DNA of 64,000 bases from Planococcus koreensis (GTDB lineage Bacteria > Bacillota > Bacilli > Bacillales_A > Planococcaceae), in the NCBI RefSeq assembly GCF_004761975.1, contig NZ_RQII01000048.1:1-64000 (forward strand), written 5' to 3'. A model generated the notes under the pieces. That model was not told where the DNA came from, did not search any database, and saw only the letters and a list, made by a program, of their open reading frames with translations. Position 1 is the first letter of the stretch, and each line of letters starts with the position of its first letter. Position numbers and translations under genes: made by a program. Below, piece after piece: positions 54,820-64,000 of this stretch.

Positions 54820-55722
54820 ATGAGCGTATATATTAATAAAGACACGAAAGTGCTTGTACAAGGAATTACAGGGTCAACTGCCCTTTTCCATACAAAGCAA
54901 ATGTTAGAATATGGCACTAAAATCGTTGCTGGGGTAACTCCTGGCAAAGGCGGCACTGAAGTTGAAGGCGTACCTGTATTCAACACAGTTGAAGATGCTG
55001 TCAAAGCGACAGGAGCAAACGTTTCTGTAATTTATGTACCGGCTCCTTTTGCTGCCGATGCAATTCTTGAAGCGGTTGAAGCTGAACTTGATATGGCGAT
55101 CTGCATCACTGAACACATTCCGGTTTTGGATATGGTTAAAGTGAAACGCTATATGGAAGGCAAGAAAACTCGCCTAGTAGGACCGAACTGCCCTGGAGTC
55201 ATCACTCCGGACGAGTGCAAAATCGGGATCATGCCTGGCTACATCCATAAAAAAGGACATGTTGGCGTTGTTTCACGCTCAGGTACTTTGACGTATGAAG
55301 CGACACACCAATTGTCTCAAGAAGGCATCGGCCAATCGACTGCTGTGGGAATCGGCGGAGATCCGGTCAACGGAACAAACTTCATCGATGTCTTGAAAGA
55401 ATTCAATGAAGACGAAGATACTTACGCGGTCGTCATGATCGGTGAAATCGGCGGAACAGCTGAAGAAGAAGCTGCTGCGTGGGTTAAAGAAAACATGACA
55501 AAACCGGTTGTCGGCTTTATCGGCGGACAAACGGCTCCTGAAGGAAAACGCATGGGCCACGCTGGCGCCATCATTTCTGGAGGAAAAGGGACTGCTGCTG
55601 ACAAGATCAAAGCAATGAACGCTGCTGGGATCCAAGTTGCAGAAACTCCATCTGTAATCGGCGAAACTTTAATCCGAGTCATTAAAGAAAATGGCTTGTA
55701 TGATCGCTGCAAAACACATTAA
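54820..55722 (+). CDS. sucD: Succinyl-CoA synthetase alpha subunit
   Basis: The 300-residue CoA-binding subunit has [16 protein letters not shown] near the N-terminus, [17 protein letters not shown] and the phosphorylated His247 in [12 protein letters not shown]. It is co-transcribed with sucC and closed by a strong terminator. Confidence 0.97.
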   Translation: MSVYINKDTKVLVQGITGSTALFHTKQMLEYGTKIVAGVTPGKGGTEVEGVPVFNTVEDAVKATGANVSVIYVPAPFAADAILEAVEAELDMAICITEHIPVLDMVKVKRYMEGKKTRLVGPNCPGVITPDECKIGIMPGYIHKKGHVGVVSRSGTLTYEATHQLSQEGIGQSTAVGIGGDPVNGTNFIDVLKEFNEDEDTYAVVMIGEIGGTAEEEAAAWVKENMTKPVVGFIGGQTAPEGKRMGHAGAIISGGKGTAADKIKAMNAAGIQVAETPSVIGETLIRVIKENGLYDRCKTH

Positions 55723-55731
55723 TATAAGAGT

Positions 55732-55764
55732 AAGGCGCATCAAGCTGATGCGCCTTCTTTTTTT
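55732..55764 (+). terminator. Intrinsic terminator after sucCD
   Basis: AAGGCGCATC (55732-55741) pairs with GATGCGCCTT (55747-55756), five-base loop, then CTTTTTTT. Confidence 0.92.
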
Positions 55765-55787
55765 ACTGAAATTTGAGGAGGAATGGA

Positions 55788-56680
55788 ATGGACAAATTGT
55801 TTGTGCAAAGATTGAACGCATTGCATTATGTGTATCCAAAACCGTTGAACCGGCTGTCAAAACTGATGGCAGATGACGAAGAGCTTGAGAAGCTGAGCCG
55901 CAGAAGCGTCTTGGAACTCGCATTTTTGCTGAATGTGAAAGAACAGCAAGCGCATGATTTGAAAAAAGCCTATACAGAAGCGCTCGATATCCCTTTTGAA
56001 AGCCTCTACCGAAAATACAAGATAACCCCCATATCTTTTCTCCATCCGCATTACCCCAAATCATTGCTGGAACTGATCGATCCTCCAGCCATCCTATACG
56101 CTAAAGGCCGAACAGAACTGCTGCTCGTGCCGCAAAAGATAGCCGTAATTGGCTCGCGCAAGGCTTCATCCTATTCCCGCAAAGCAATGGACACAATATT
56201 GCCCGTTTTAACCCAGCATGAATTTTTAATTGTCAGCGGCTTGGCAAAAGGGGCCGATGCAATGGCCCACGAAATTGCCATAAATTCAGGCGGTGAGACA
56301 ATTGCAGTCGCTGGCAGCGGATTTTGCATCCGTATCCAAAAGAAAACATGGCACTGAATATTATAATAGAAGAAAAATTTTTATCAATTACGGAATATCC
56401 ACCCTATATGCAGCCGAAACGCTGGAATTTCCCGATGCGCAACCGGATTATCAGCGGCTTGTCTTGCGGCGTCCTGGTTACGGAAGCGCAAGTGAAAAGC
56501 GGGACGCTGAGCACGATTGAGCACGCCCTTGACCACGGCAAGGACGTTTTCGCGGTGCCGGGAGATATCTTTTCGGGTTTGTCAGAGGGACCGCATAAAC
56601 TTATCTCAGAAGGCGCAAAACCGGTATGGAACGGCGATCAGATTCTGGATGAATACCGGCAATTGAGAGCTGAAAAATAA
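55788..56680 (+). CDS. dprA: DprA (Smf), DNA-processing protein, split by a one-base deletion
   Basis: Loads RecA on incoming single-stranded DNA during transformation. The first frame has the N-terminal helical part and the Rossmann fold with IAVIGSRKASSYSRKAMDTI, SGLAKGADAMAHEIA and IAVAGSGF. At the T run 56322-56325 the frame shifts; the other frame continues LHPYPKENMALNIIIEEKF, then SEYPP-like ITEYPPYMQPKRWNFPMRNRI and VPGDIF. Five T's would give a single 297-residue protein, the family length. DprA is not essential for growth, so a real mutation is possible, but the pattern matches the other homopolymer indels in this window. Confidence 0.92.
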
Positions 56681-57260
56681 TTCAGTAAAATGAAAAGCCT
56701 TGCAATCCGGTAAAATCTGTTATACATTTTGCAACAGGTAATTCTTTTATATAAGTTGAGCTAATAAGTAACTTATTGAGCACCGCTCAAGACGCTTTGG
56801 GCAGAGCAAAGACGATTGCTCCTGCGCAAGCTCGTCGCAAAGGAGTCGCCAAAAGTACCTGGCACCTCCTTGGCTCTCGCAAAAAAGCCAGGCAAAGAAC
56901 GCCTGTCTTTCTGCAAAAACCTTCTGCTTCTGCATCGCTTCGCTAGCTTCGAAGCAAAGGAAATGGTCCAAATTTCATTTGGCCATTTCCTTGCCTAGCC
57001 CTTTGCCGCGCTTTCGCTGGATAAGCTCTTTAGGAATAAAATAAGCTTTTTTGGATCTGTTATTTTCTGGATACGGAGCAAAAGTGCCGAGACGCCTGCG
57101 GGATAGCGAGACAGCCGAGACCCCGGAAGAAGCGAAGCGACTGAGGAGGCCCGGCGCTCGCCCGCGGCAAGCGAGGCAGTTTTGCGCAGTATCAACAGCA
57201 TGAATCCTAAGTTCAACTTATTTAGATAATTTTAAGAAACCTCTATGAGGAGGAATAGTC
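56681..57260. repeat. Non-coding gap with a segment bracketed by inverted repeats and a hairpin
   Basis: No gene is supported in these 580 bases. ATAAGTTGAGCTAA from 56751 and its inverted counterpart ending at 57221 (ATAAGTTGAACTTA on the minus strand) match at 12 of 14 positions and bracket 471 bases. Inside are a short palindrome AATAAGTAACTTATT (from about 56764), a strong imperfect hairpin GGAAATGG...CCATTTCC (56959-56990) and repeat family 1 copy C. This could be a MITE-like or composite element, or a decayed insertion; no transposase remains are seen. Confidence 0.5.
57074..57192 (+). repeat. GC-rich intergenic repeat, family 1 copy C
   Basis: Begins GGAGCAAAAGTGCCGAGACG, then CCTGCGGGATAGCGAGACAG, then AGAAGCGAAGCGACTGAGGA, and ends GCCCGCGGCAAGCGAGGCAG followed by TTTTGCGCAGTATC. 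Start and end match copy A (30990-31108, inverted); the CGAAGCGACGAGG-like middle matches other members of this Bacillales type. It stands 65 bases before topA. Confidence 0.75.
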
Positions 57261-59330
57261 ATGTCGGATTTTTTGGTCATAGTCGAGTCGCCAGCAAAGG
57301 CGAAAACAATTGAACGCTATTTAGGTAAAAAGTACAAAGTCCGGGCATCGCTCGGCCATCTGCGTGATTTGCCCCGAAGCCAAATGGGTGTGGATGTTGA
57401 AAATAATTACGAACCCCGCTATATTACGATCCGGGGAAAAGGGCCTATTTTGCAAGACTTGAAAAAAGAAGCGAAAAAAGCGAAAAAAGTCTTTCTTGCA
57501 GCTGACCCGGATCGCGAAGGTGAAGCGATTGCTTGGCATTTGGCGACTGCGCTGGGTGTCGACCAGGACTCGGATTGCCGAGTCGTGTTCAACGAAATTA
57601 CGAAAGATGCGATCAAAGAGTCATTTAAACATCCGCGAAAAATCGATATGGATTTAGTGGATGCCCAGCAGGCACGGCGTATACTTGACCGCTTAGTCGG
57701 TTATAGCATCAGCCCGCTGCTTTGGAAAAAAGTCAAAAAAGGCTTATCGGCCGGCCGCGTGCAATCTGTCGCGCTTCGTTTGGTCATCGACCGTGAAAAC
57801 GAAATCAAGAATTTTGAACCCGAAGAATATTGGTCGATTACGGGTGAATTCGAAAAAGCGAAAAAGAAATTCGAAGCCCAGTTCTACGGCACTACAAAAG
57901 AGAAGTTGAAATTGCAGAACGAAGAAGATGTCAAAGCTGTAATGGCTACCATCAAAGGCGAGGACTTCAATGTAAACCGCGTTGTTAAAAAGGAAAGAAA
58001 GAGAAATCCTTCCCCTTCTTTTACAACTTCATCCCTTCAGCAAGAGGCTGCCCGCAAATTGAATTTCCGTGCGAAAAAAACGATGATGCTTGCCCAACAG
58101 TTGTACGAAGGTATTGCAGTAGGCAAAGAAGGCATTACGGGTTTGATCACTTATATGCGTACAGACTCAACCCGAATTTCGGATACGGCTAAAAAAGACG
58201 CGCTGGATTTCATCAATAGCAATTATGGCAACGATTACGCGACGAAGACAACTGCGGCTAAGCAATCGGCGAAGTCGCAGGACGCCCACGAAGCGGTGCG
58301 CCCGACAAGCGTCATGCGCACACCGGAATCGATGAAAAGCATTTTGTCGCGTGACTTGCACCGCTTGTACAAATTGATCTGGGATCGTTTTGTCGCAAGC
58401 CAAATGTCTCCGGCAGTCCTGGATACGGTCATGGCCGAACTGCAGAACGGCGAGGCGGTATTCCGCGCAAACGGTTCGCAGGTGAAGTTCCCTGGATTCA
58501 TGAAGCTTTATATTGAAGGAACTGATGACCAGACGGAAGACAAAGACAATATTTTGCCTGAAATGGCGGAAGGTGATATTGTAAAAGCTGTCGGCATTGA
58601 GCCGAAGCAGCATTTCACACAGCCGCCTCCACGCTTTACTGAAGCCCGCCTGGTGCGCACGCTCGAAGAGTTGGGAATAGGCCGTCCATCAACATATGCA
58701 CCTACGCTTGATACGATTCAAAAGCGTGGTTATGTAGCGCTTGATGCGAAACGTTTTATCCCGACGGAACTTGGTGAAATTGTTCACGCACTTGTACTCG
58801 AATTCTTCCCGGATATCTTGAATATCGAATTTACTGCCAAAATGGAACACGATCTGGACAGTGTTGAAGAAGGCGAAATCGATTGGCGGAAAATCATTGA
58901 TGTGTTCTTCAAGGATTTTGAAAAACACGTTGAAGTGGCTGAAAATGAAATGGAGAAAGTGCAGATCAAAGATGAACCCGCTGGTGAAGATTGTGAACTT
59001 TGCGGATCGCCGATGGTTTATAAACTGGGGCGCTACGGTAAATTCATGGCATGCAGCAATTTCCCCGATTGCCGCAATACAAAGGCAATCGTAAAACATA
59101 TCGGTGTAACTTGCCCGACGTGCAAAAAAGGTGAAATCGTTGAACGGAAGAGCAAAAAACGCCGTATATTCTATGGCTGCGACCGCTACCCGGAATGTGA
59201 ATTTGTGTCATGGGATAAACCGATTGAACGGCCGTGCCCGAAATGCAGCGAGCTGCTGGTGGAGAAGAAAGTGAAAAAAGGCGTTCAAATCACTTGTACG
59301 AAATGCGATTATAAAGAAGAAGTTCAATAA
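57261..59330 (+). CDS. topA: DNA topoisomerase I
   Basis: Relaxes negative supercoils. The 689-residue type IA enzyme has an N-terminal TOPRIM domain ([17 protein letters not shown] and [12 protein letters not shown]), the catalytic Tyr298 in [17 protein letters not shown] in the core, and three C-terminal zinc ribbons with four cysteines each (C-x2-C...C-x4/5-C, at about 575-685). GGAGG lies before the ATG. trmFO follows after 19 bases. Confidence 0.97.
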   Translation: MSDFLVIVESPAKAKTIERYLGKKYKVRASLGHLRDLPRSQMGVDVENNYEPRYITIRGKGPILQDLKKEAKKAKKVFLAADPDREGEAIAWHLATALGVDQDSDCRVVFNEITKDAIKESFKHPRKIDMDLVDAQQARRILDRLVGYSISPLLWKKVKKGLSAGRVQSVALRLVIDRENEIKNFEPEEYWSITGEFEKAKKKFEAQFYGTTKEKLKLQNEEDVKAVMATIKGEDFNVNRVVKKERKRNPSPSFTTSSLQQEAARKLNFRAKKTMMLAQQLYEGIAVGKEGITGLITYMRTDSTRISDTAKKDALDFINSNYGNDYATKTTAAKQSAKSQDAHEAVRPTSVMRTPESMKSILSRDLHRLYKLIWDRFVASQMSPAVLDTVMAELQNGEAVFRANGSQVKFPGFMKLYIEGTDDQTEDKDNILPEMAEGDIVKAVGIEPKQHFTQPPPRFTEARLVRTLEELGIGRPSTYAPTLDTIQKRGYVALDAKRFIPTELGEIVHALVLEFFPDILNIEFTAKMEHDLDSVEEGEIDWRKIIDVFFKDFEKHVEVAENEMEKVQIKDEPAGEDCELCGSPMVYKLGRYGKFMACSNFPDCRNTKAIVKHIGVTCPTCKKGEIVERKSKKRRIFYGCDRYPECEFVSWDKPIERPCPKCSELLVEKKVKKGVQITCTKCDYKEEVQ

Positions 59331-59349
59331 TTGATAGAGGTGTTTAGAA

Positions 59350-60660
59350 ATGACAAAATACGTTAATATCATCGGTGCTGGCTTAGCTGGCAGTGAAGCA
59401 GCATGGCAAGTAGCTAAACGCGGCGTCAACGTGCGCCTGTACGAAATGCGTCCAGTTAAACAGACGCCAGCTCACCACACGGATAAATTTGCAGAATTGG
59501 TTTGCAGCAATTCATTGCGCGCCAATAATTTGACGAATGCTGTTGGTGTCATCAAAGAAGAAATGCGCACACTCGACTCGGTCATCATCGAGTCCGCAGA
59601 TAAAGCATCTGTACCTGCTGGCGGGGCTTTGGCGGTTGACCGCCATGAATTTGCCGGCATGGTTACGGATAAAGTGCGCAATCACCCGCTCGTTGAAGTA
59701 ATCAACGAAGAAGTGACCGAAATTCCGGAAGGCATTACGATTGTTGCGACGGGACCATTGACGTCTCCGGCAATGGCGGAAAAAATCCTTGAGTTGACTG
59801 GTCAGGAATACTTGTATTTTTATGATGCAGCGGCGCCGATTGTCGAAAAAGACAGCATTGATATGAATAAAGTCTTTTTGAAATCCCGCTACGACAAAGG
59901 GGAAGCAGCCTATTTGAACTGCCCGATGACTGAAGAAGAGTATATGCGCTTCCATACAGCATTGGTTGAAGCGGAAGTCGTGCCGTTGAAAGAATTCGAA
60001 AAAGAGATTTATTTTGAAGGATGCATGCCGGTTGAAGTGATGGCAGCTCGCGGCGATAAGACTTTGACATTCGGTCCGATGAAACCGGTTGGACTGGAAG
60101 ACCCGAAAACAGGTGAACGACCATATGCGGTTGTTCAGCTTCGCCAAGATGATGCTGCTGGCACCCTTTATAACATCGTCGGCTTCCAGACGCATTTGAA
60201 ATGGGGAGCACAAAAAGAAATCCTGAGAATGATCCCTGGCTTGGAAAATGTTGAAATCGTACGCTACGGCGTCATGCACAGAAATACATTCATCAACTCG
60301 CCGACTGTTTTAAAACCGACCTACCAGCTTCGTTCAAACCCGAGCATCTTTTTTGCAGGGCAGATGACAGGAGTCGAAGGATACGTTGAATCAGCGGGCA
60401 GCGGCTTGCTTGCAGGCATCAACGCTGCGAAACTGGCTCTAGGCGAGGAATTGATCGTCTTGCCGGCTGAAACGGCCTTGGGCAGCATGGCCCGCTATAT
60501 TACAGAAGCAGACAGCAAGAACTTCCAGCCGATGAACGTTAACTTCGGTTTGTTCCCGGACCTTGGCGTCCGCATCAAATCGAAGCAGGAGCGCGCTGAA
60601 AGACACGCAGAACGGGCATTGGAATCGATTCGCAATTTTGTGAATATAGTAACTGTTTGA
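59350..60660 (+). CDS. trmFO: TrmFO, methylenetetrahydrofolate-dependent tRNA (uracil-54-C5)-methyltransferase
   Basis: The 436-residue flavoprotein makes ribothymidine 54 in tRNA using methylene-THF. The FAD motif [12 protein letters not shown] lies at 9-20, with [15 protein letters not shown] (containing a conserved cysteine) near 53-67, and the C-terminal [25 protein letters not shown]. subtilis calls it Gid. It sits between topA and the xerC group, as in that species. Confidence 0.96.
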   Translation: MTKYVNIIGAGLAGSEAAWQVAKRGVNVRLYEMRPVKQTPAHHTDKFAELVCSNSLRANNLTNAVGVIKEEMRTLDSVIIESADKASVPAGGALAVDRHEFAGMVTDKVRNHPLVEVINEEVTEIPEGITIVATGPLTSPAMAEKILELTGQEYLYFYDAAAPIVEKDSIDMNKVFLKSRYDKGEAAYLNCPMTEEEYMRFHTALVEAEVVPLKEFEKEIYFEGCMPVEVMAARGDKTLTFGPMKPVGLEDPKTGERPYAVVQLRQDDAAGTLYNIVGFQTHLKWGAQKEILRMIPGLENVEIVRYGVMHRNTFINSPTVLKPTYQLRSNPSIFFAGQMTGVEGYVESAGSGLLAGINAAKLALGEELIVLPAETALGSMARYITEADSKNFQPMNVNFGLFPDLGVRIKSKQERAERHAERALESIRNFVNIVTV

Positions 60661-60690
60661 TTGATAAAAGCCTCTAAATGTTGTTATAAT
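60661..60690 (+). promoter_or_regulatory. Sigma-A promoter for xerC-hslV-hslU-codY, within the trmFO terminator
   Basis: TTGATA (60661-60666), 18 bases and TATAAT (60685-60690). The -10 lies in the loop and the start of the right arm of the terminator hairpin 60666-60702. Transcription would start near 60697, about 33 bases before xerC. Confidence 0.65.
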
Positions 60691-60704
60691 TTAGAGGCTT
60701 TTGC
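60666..60704 (+). terminator. Intrinsic terminator after trmFO
   Basis: AAAAGCCTCTAAA (60666-60678) pairs with TTTAGAGGCTTTT (60690-60702), 13 perfect pairs, with a short T tract. Confidence 0.75.
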
Positions 60705-60729
60705 ATTGCAAAAAAAGGTGGCTTCATTA

Positions 60730-61623
60730 ATGGATAAACGGGACATGCTGAAATCTTTTATGGCCTACATTCAACTGGAAAAAAATTATTCTGAGCACAC
60801 TGTCCGCCATTATGAAAAAGATCTGGAAGATTTCTTTTTGTTTTTGGAAGGCGAAGATGCATCGGACCTGACGACGATCGAGTATTTGCATGCCAGAAAT
60901 TATGTGACGAAATTATACGATGAGAAATTGTCGAGGACGACGATTTCGCGAAAAATCTCTTCGATCCGTTCGTTCTTCAAATACGGCAGCCGGGAATTCG
61001 GTTTGAGTGAAGCGGCGTTCCGCTCGCTGTACCACCCAAAAAAAGAAGAACGGCTGCCGCAGTTTTTCTATGAAGAAGAGCTGGAAGTTTTATTCCGAGC
61101 GGTGCAAGGCGATGATCATTTATCCTTGCGCAATATGGCGTTGCTTGAATTATTGTATGCAACCGGCATGCGCGTCGGCGAATGCGTATCGATTCAGATG
61201 AAGGATTTGGACCGAACGATGCACATTGTCAAAGTCATGGGTAAAGGGCGGAAAGAGCGTTATATCCCTTACGGCCAATTTGCCCATGATGCGTTGGAAC
61301 ATTATATCGAGGAAGTTCGTCCTAGACTGATGAAGAACCGGGATCATCAAGGATTATTCGTCAATAACAGAGGAGATGCGCTGACGGACCGCGGCGTCCG
61401 CCACATACTCAGCGAATGCATGAAAAAGGCGTCTGTCAACTCGGCGATTTATCCCCACATGATCCGCCATACGTTCGCCACGCATTTATTGAACAACGGG
61501 GCGGATATGAGGACGGTGCAAGAGCTGCTCGGGCATAGCCATTTGAGCTCGACTCAGGTTTATACGCATGTCACAAAAGAGCATTTAAGGAAGACGTATT
61601 TGAATAGCCATCCACGAGCTTGA
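60730..61623 (+). CDS. xerC: Tyrosine recombinase XerC (CodV)
   Basis: Resolves chromosome dimers at dif with XerD. The 297-residue recombinase has an N-terminal SAM-like domain with [20 protein letters not shown] and a catalytic domain with Arg148 (ATGMRVGE), Lys172 (GKGRKER), His243 and Arg246 (HMIRHTF), His269 (LGHSHLS) and the nucleophile Tyr278 (TQVYTH). ATG 60730 has AAGGTGG before it. The gene starts the cod operon; it is a housekeeping recombinase, not a phage integrase. Confidence 0.95.
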   Translation: MDKRDMLKSFMAYIQLEKNYSEHTVRHYEKDLEDFFLFLEGEDASDLTTIEYLHARNYVTKLYDEKLSRTTISRKISSIRSFFKYGSREFGLSEAAFRSLYHPKKEERLPQFFYEEELEVLFRAVQGDDHLSLRNMALLELLYATGMRVGECVSIQMKDLDRTMHIVKVMGKGRKERYIPYGQFAHDALEHYIEEVRPRLMKNRDHQGLFVNNRGDALTDRGVRHILSECMKKASVNSAIYPHMIRHTFATHLLNNGADMRTVQELLGHSHLSSTQVYTHVTKEHLRKTYLNSHPRA

Positions 61624-61639
61624 AGAGGAGGACTTTGAA

Positions 61640-62188
61640 ATGGAGCAATTCCATGCAACAACGATTTTTGCGGTGCAGCATAACGGGGAATGCGCCATGT
61701 CGGGAGACGGCCAGGTGACTTTTGGCAATGCGGTGGTCATGAAGCATACGGCGCGGAAGGTGCGGCGCCTGTACGACGGCAAAGTGCTGACTGGGTTTGC
61801 TGGATCTGTCGCTGACGCATTTACCTTATTCGAGATGTTCGAAGGCAAGCTGACGGAATACAACGGCAACCTGCAGCGTTCGGCGGTTGAACTTGCGAAA
61901 CAATGGCGGGGCGATAAAATGCTGCGCCAATTGGAAGCGATGCTGATCGTCATGGACCGGGATGAGTTATTGCTGGTGTCGGGCACGGGTGAAGTGATTG
62001 AACCGGATGACGGCATCCTGGCAATCGGCTCTGGCGGCAATTATGCGCTGGCTGCCGGCCGTGCGCTGAAAAAATACGCAGGCGACCACATGACGGCAGC
62101 AGAAATTGCGCAGTCGGCATTGGAAACGGCAGCGGATATTTGCGTTTACACGAATCATCAAATTGTATTGGAGGAGCTGTCCAAATGA
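61640..62188 (+). CDS. hslV: HslV (ClpQ/CodW), peptidase of the HslUV protease
   Basis: The 182-residue proteasome-like subunit forms two hexameric rings capped by HslU. The N-terminus reads [22 protein letters not shown]... with [23 protein letters not shown] following. B. subtilis CodW starts MSSFHATTI and is reported to use an N-terminal serine. Here there is no Ser or Thr right after Met, so removal of a short propeptide to expose Thr7 or Thr8 would be needed, as in the longer staphylococcal form. AGAGGAGGA lies before the ATG. It overlaps hslU by four bases. Confidence 0.95.
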   Translation: MEQFHATTIFAVQHNGECAMSGDGQVTFGNAVVMKHTARKVRRLYDGKVLTGFAGSVADAFTLFEMFEGKLTEYNGNLQRSAVELAKQWRGDKMLRQLEAMLIVMDRDELLLVSGTGEVIEPDDGILAIGSGGNYALAAGRALKKYAGDHMTAAEIAQSALETAADICVYTNHQIVLEELSK

Positions 62189-63579
62189 AAAAACAGCAAG
62201 ATTTAACTCCGAGGCAAATAACTGAACACCTGGATCGTTACATCGTCGGCCAGAAAGACGCAAAACGCTCGATCGCGATCGCCTTGCGCAACCGCTACCG
62301 GAGAAGCCGGTTGGACGATGAGCTGCGCGACGAAGTGATACCGAAGAATATTCTGATGATTGGGCCAACAGGCGTCGGCAAGACCGAAATTGCACGGCGC
62401 ATCGCTAAATTGACTGGCGCCCCATTTGTTAAAGTGGAAGCCACGAAATTCACGGAAGTCGGCTATGTCGGCCGGGATGTGGAATCGATGGTGCGCGATT
62501 TGGTGGAAGCAGCTGTACGGATCGTTAAAGAAGAGCGCTTTGAAGCGGTGAAAGACCAAGCGGAAGCAGCAGCGAACGACCGCATCGTCAAATTGCTGGC
62601 GCCGTCGCTGAAGAAAAAAAGCACAGGCCAAAATCCGCTGGAAATGCTGTTCGGCCAGAAAATGGATCAAGAAGACGAAGATCCTGTGGCGGAAGTGGAA
62701 GTGCGCGTCAAGCGCAGAGAAATTGCCGCTGACCTGAAGGCTGGAAAACTTGAAGATCAAGTGATCACGATTGAAGTTACAGAAAATACAGCTACGATGT
62801 TTGATGCTTTGCAAGGTTCGGGAATGGAACAAATGGGCGCGAACATGCAGGATGCTTTGTCATCGCTGATGCCAAAAAAGACGAAAAAACGCAAAATGCA
62901 AGTTAAGGAAGCGCGGCGGATCCTCGCTGCGGAAGAAGCGGCGAAGCTTGTCGACGACGATGAACTTGCAGCAGAAGCAATCGAGCGTTCCGAACAGAAT
63001 GGCATTATATTCATTGACGAGATGGATAAAATCGCCAGCAAAAATAGCTCTTCAGCTGATGTTTCCCGTGAAGGTGTCCAACGGGATATCCTGCCGATTG
63101 TAGAAGGCTCGACCGTGTCGACCAAATACGGCTCTGTCAAAACTGACTATATGCTGTTCGTCGCAGCAGGGGCATTTCATATGTCAAAGCCATCCGATTT
63201 AATCCCTGAACTGCAAGGGCGCTTCCCGATCCGCGTCGAATTGCAGAAACTTGAAGTCGATGATTTTGTCAAAATTCTTACAGAACCTAAACATTCTTTG
63301 ATAAATCAGTATAAAGCACTTCTCGAAACAGAGGGAGTTGTGATACACTTCAATGATGCGTCAATAATCAGACTTGCGGAAATCGCCTATCAAGTGAATC
63401 AGGAAACTGATAATATAGGTGCGCGAAGACTCCACACAATTCTGGAACGGTTGTTGGAGGACCTATCTTTTGAAGCAAGTGAAATTTCGCCGGCCCAGAT
63501 CGACATAACGCCGCAGTACGTTAATGAAAAACTGGAAAATGTGGCGAAAAACAAAGATTTGTCACAATTTATTTTGTGA
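62185..63579 (+). CDS. hslU: HslU (ClpY/CodX), ATPase of the HslUV protease
   Basis: The 464-residue AAA+ unfoldase has Walker [10 protein letters not shown] (60-68), [20 protein letters not shown] with the pore motif GYVGRD, an intermediate domain (about 110-240), Walker [12 protein letters not shown] near 274, sensor and arginine-finger region [12 protein letters not shown], and a C-terminal tail ending DLSQFIL that docks into HslV. It starts at ATG 62185 overlapping the hslV stop. Confidence 0.96.
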   Translation: MKKQQDLTPRQITEHLDRYIVGQKDAKRSIAIALRNRYRRSRLDDELRDEVIPKNILMIGPTGVGKTEIARRIAKLTGAPFVKVEATKFTEVGYVGRDVESMVRDLVEAAVRIVKEERFEAVKDQAEAAANDRIVKLLAPSLKKKSTGQNPLEMLFGQKMDQEDEDPVAEVEVRVKRREIAADLKAGKLEDQVITIEVTENTATMFDALQGSGMEQMGANMQDALSSLMPKKTKKRKMQVKEARRILAAEEAAKLVDDDELAAEAIERSEQNGIIFIDEMDKIASKNSSSADVSREGVQRDILPIVEGSTVSTKYGSVKTDYMLFVAAGAFHMSKPSDLIPELQGRFPIRVELQKLEVDDFVKILTEPKHSLINQYKALLETEGVVIHFNDASIIRLAEIAYQVNQETDNIGARRLHTILERLLEDLSFEASEISPAQIDITPQYVNEKLENVAKNKDLSQFIL

Positions 63580-63674
63580 TTTGAAGCATATAAGTATCAT
63601 TAAAGTGTAAAAACCTTTAGAATATTTAATAAATACGTTCGAAAATTGTCGAAAATTGTAGGAGGCTCATTTAT

Positions 63675-64000
63675 ATGAATCTATTGGAAAAAACTAGAAG
63701 AATTAACTCGATGTTGCAAGCAGCTGCAGGAAAGCCTGTAAACTTTAAAGATATGGCTGAAACATTGAGCGAAGTAATCGAATGCAACGCTTTCGTCGTA
63801 AGCCGTAAAGGTAAATTGCTAGGTTTCGCAGTAAGCCAGCAAATCGAAAACGAACGCATGAAAGGGATGCTTGAAGAGCGCCAATTCCCAATCGAGTACA
63901 CTCAAAACCTTTCAAACATCACTGAAACATCTGCTAACCTTGACGTTAACAGCGAGCACACGATCTTCCCAGTGGAAGAACGCGAATTGTTCGAAGATGG
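63675..64000 (+). CDS. codY: CodY, global nutrient-responsive regulator, 3' end cut by the window
   Basis: The first 108 residues are present: the N-terminal GAF domain that binds branched-chain amino acids, starting [24 protein letters not shown]. The C-terminal wHTH and GTP-sensing parts lie beyond the window. AGGAGG lies eight bases before the ATG. The 95-base gap after hslU contains a direct repeat tcgaaaattg (twice in 63639-63659) that partly resembles the CodY box AATTTTCWGAAAATT, with several mismatches, so autoregulation is possible but not shown. Confidence 0.96.
   Translation, partial: MNLLEKTRRINSMLQAAAGKPVNFKDMAETLSEVIECNAFVVSRKGKLLGFAVSQQIENERMKGMLEERQFPIEYTQNLSNITETSANLDVNSEHTIFPVEERELFED

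Noticed and set aside
56324-56680. A separate second gene after dprA
   Set aside because: It is the C-terminal half of DprA in another frame; one added T joins the parts.
56747-56998. Small frames in both directions in the dprA-topA gap
   Set aside because: They are made of repeat sequence with hairpins, have no ribosome sites, and resemble no family I know.
59512-60279. 255-codon antisense frame opposite trmFO
   Set aside because: Same reasons; trmFO is fully conserved on the other strand.
60730-61623. Phage or integron integrase
   Set aside because: Sequence and context (trmFO upstream, hslVU-codY downstream) identify housekeeping XerC/CodV.

Overview
The window is a stretch of core chromosome from a low-GC Gram-positive bacterium of the order Bacillales. 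The gene content and order follow the Bacillus subtilis segment from the pyr operon to codY. Moderate base composition, frequent TTG/GTG starts, no spoVM between thiN and rpmB, and the protein sequences together suggest Planococcaceae (Planococcus or Planomicrobium type). That assignment is inference, since no rRNA is present.

Layout. Bases 1-352 hold a reversed fragment of valS that ends abruptly inside codons of pyrR, so the left edge is a chimera or rearrangement breakpoint. Bases 344-11657 hold pyrR'-pyrP-pyrB-pyrC-carA-carB-pyrK-pyrD-pyrF-pyrE, the complete de novo UMP pathway, most genes overlapping by 4-11 bases, with a PyrR-type attenuator before pyrB and a terminator after pyrE. Bases 11956-16348 are a less conserved insert: D-serine dehydratase, a small membrane protein with an L7/L12-like tail, an ABC-2 exporter behind an ECF-type promoter, and a lone amino-acid ABC permease. 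Bases 16543-25918 hold rqcH (divergent), then remA-gmk-rpoZ and coaBC-priA-def-fmt-rsmB (nucleotide and CoA metabolism, replication restart, translation start). Bases 25956-30919 hold prpC-prkC-rsgA-rpe-thiN. Next come a repeat-rich gap, rpmB (divergent), asp23-fakA, sdaAB-sdaAA-recG, the FapR-controlled fatty-acid set fapR-plsX-fabD-fabG-acpP, rnc-smc-ftsY, ylxM-ffh, rpsP-khpA-rimM-trmD-rplS, sipS-rbgA-rnhB, sucCD, dprA, topA-trmFO and xerC-hslV-hslU-codY (codY cut by the window end).

How the genes work together. The right half concentrates membrane biogenesis (phospholipid and fatty-acid synthesis, FtsY/Ffh targeting, signal peptidase), ribosome assembly (RbgA, RsgA, RimM, L19, S16, L28), chromosome maintenance (Smc, RecG, PriA, TopA, XerC) and nutrient sensing (CodY). 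Ribosome quality control (RqcH) and the PASTA kinase/phosphatase pair add surveillance.

Sequence quality. Six genes (valS, pyrF, gmk, priA, ffh, dprA) each carry one single-base indel, five of them in or next to a short homopolymer run. Several of these genes are essential or severely required, so sequencing error is the likeliest explanation. I found no phage, transposase, CRISPR array, tRNA or rRNA. The accessory content is small: two families of GC-rich intergenic repeats, one non-coding segment bracketed by short inverted repeats, an ECF-type promoter, and a promoter lying inside a terminator hairpin. I did not find a convincing new multi-gene system.
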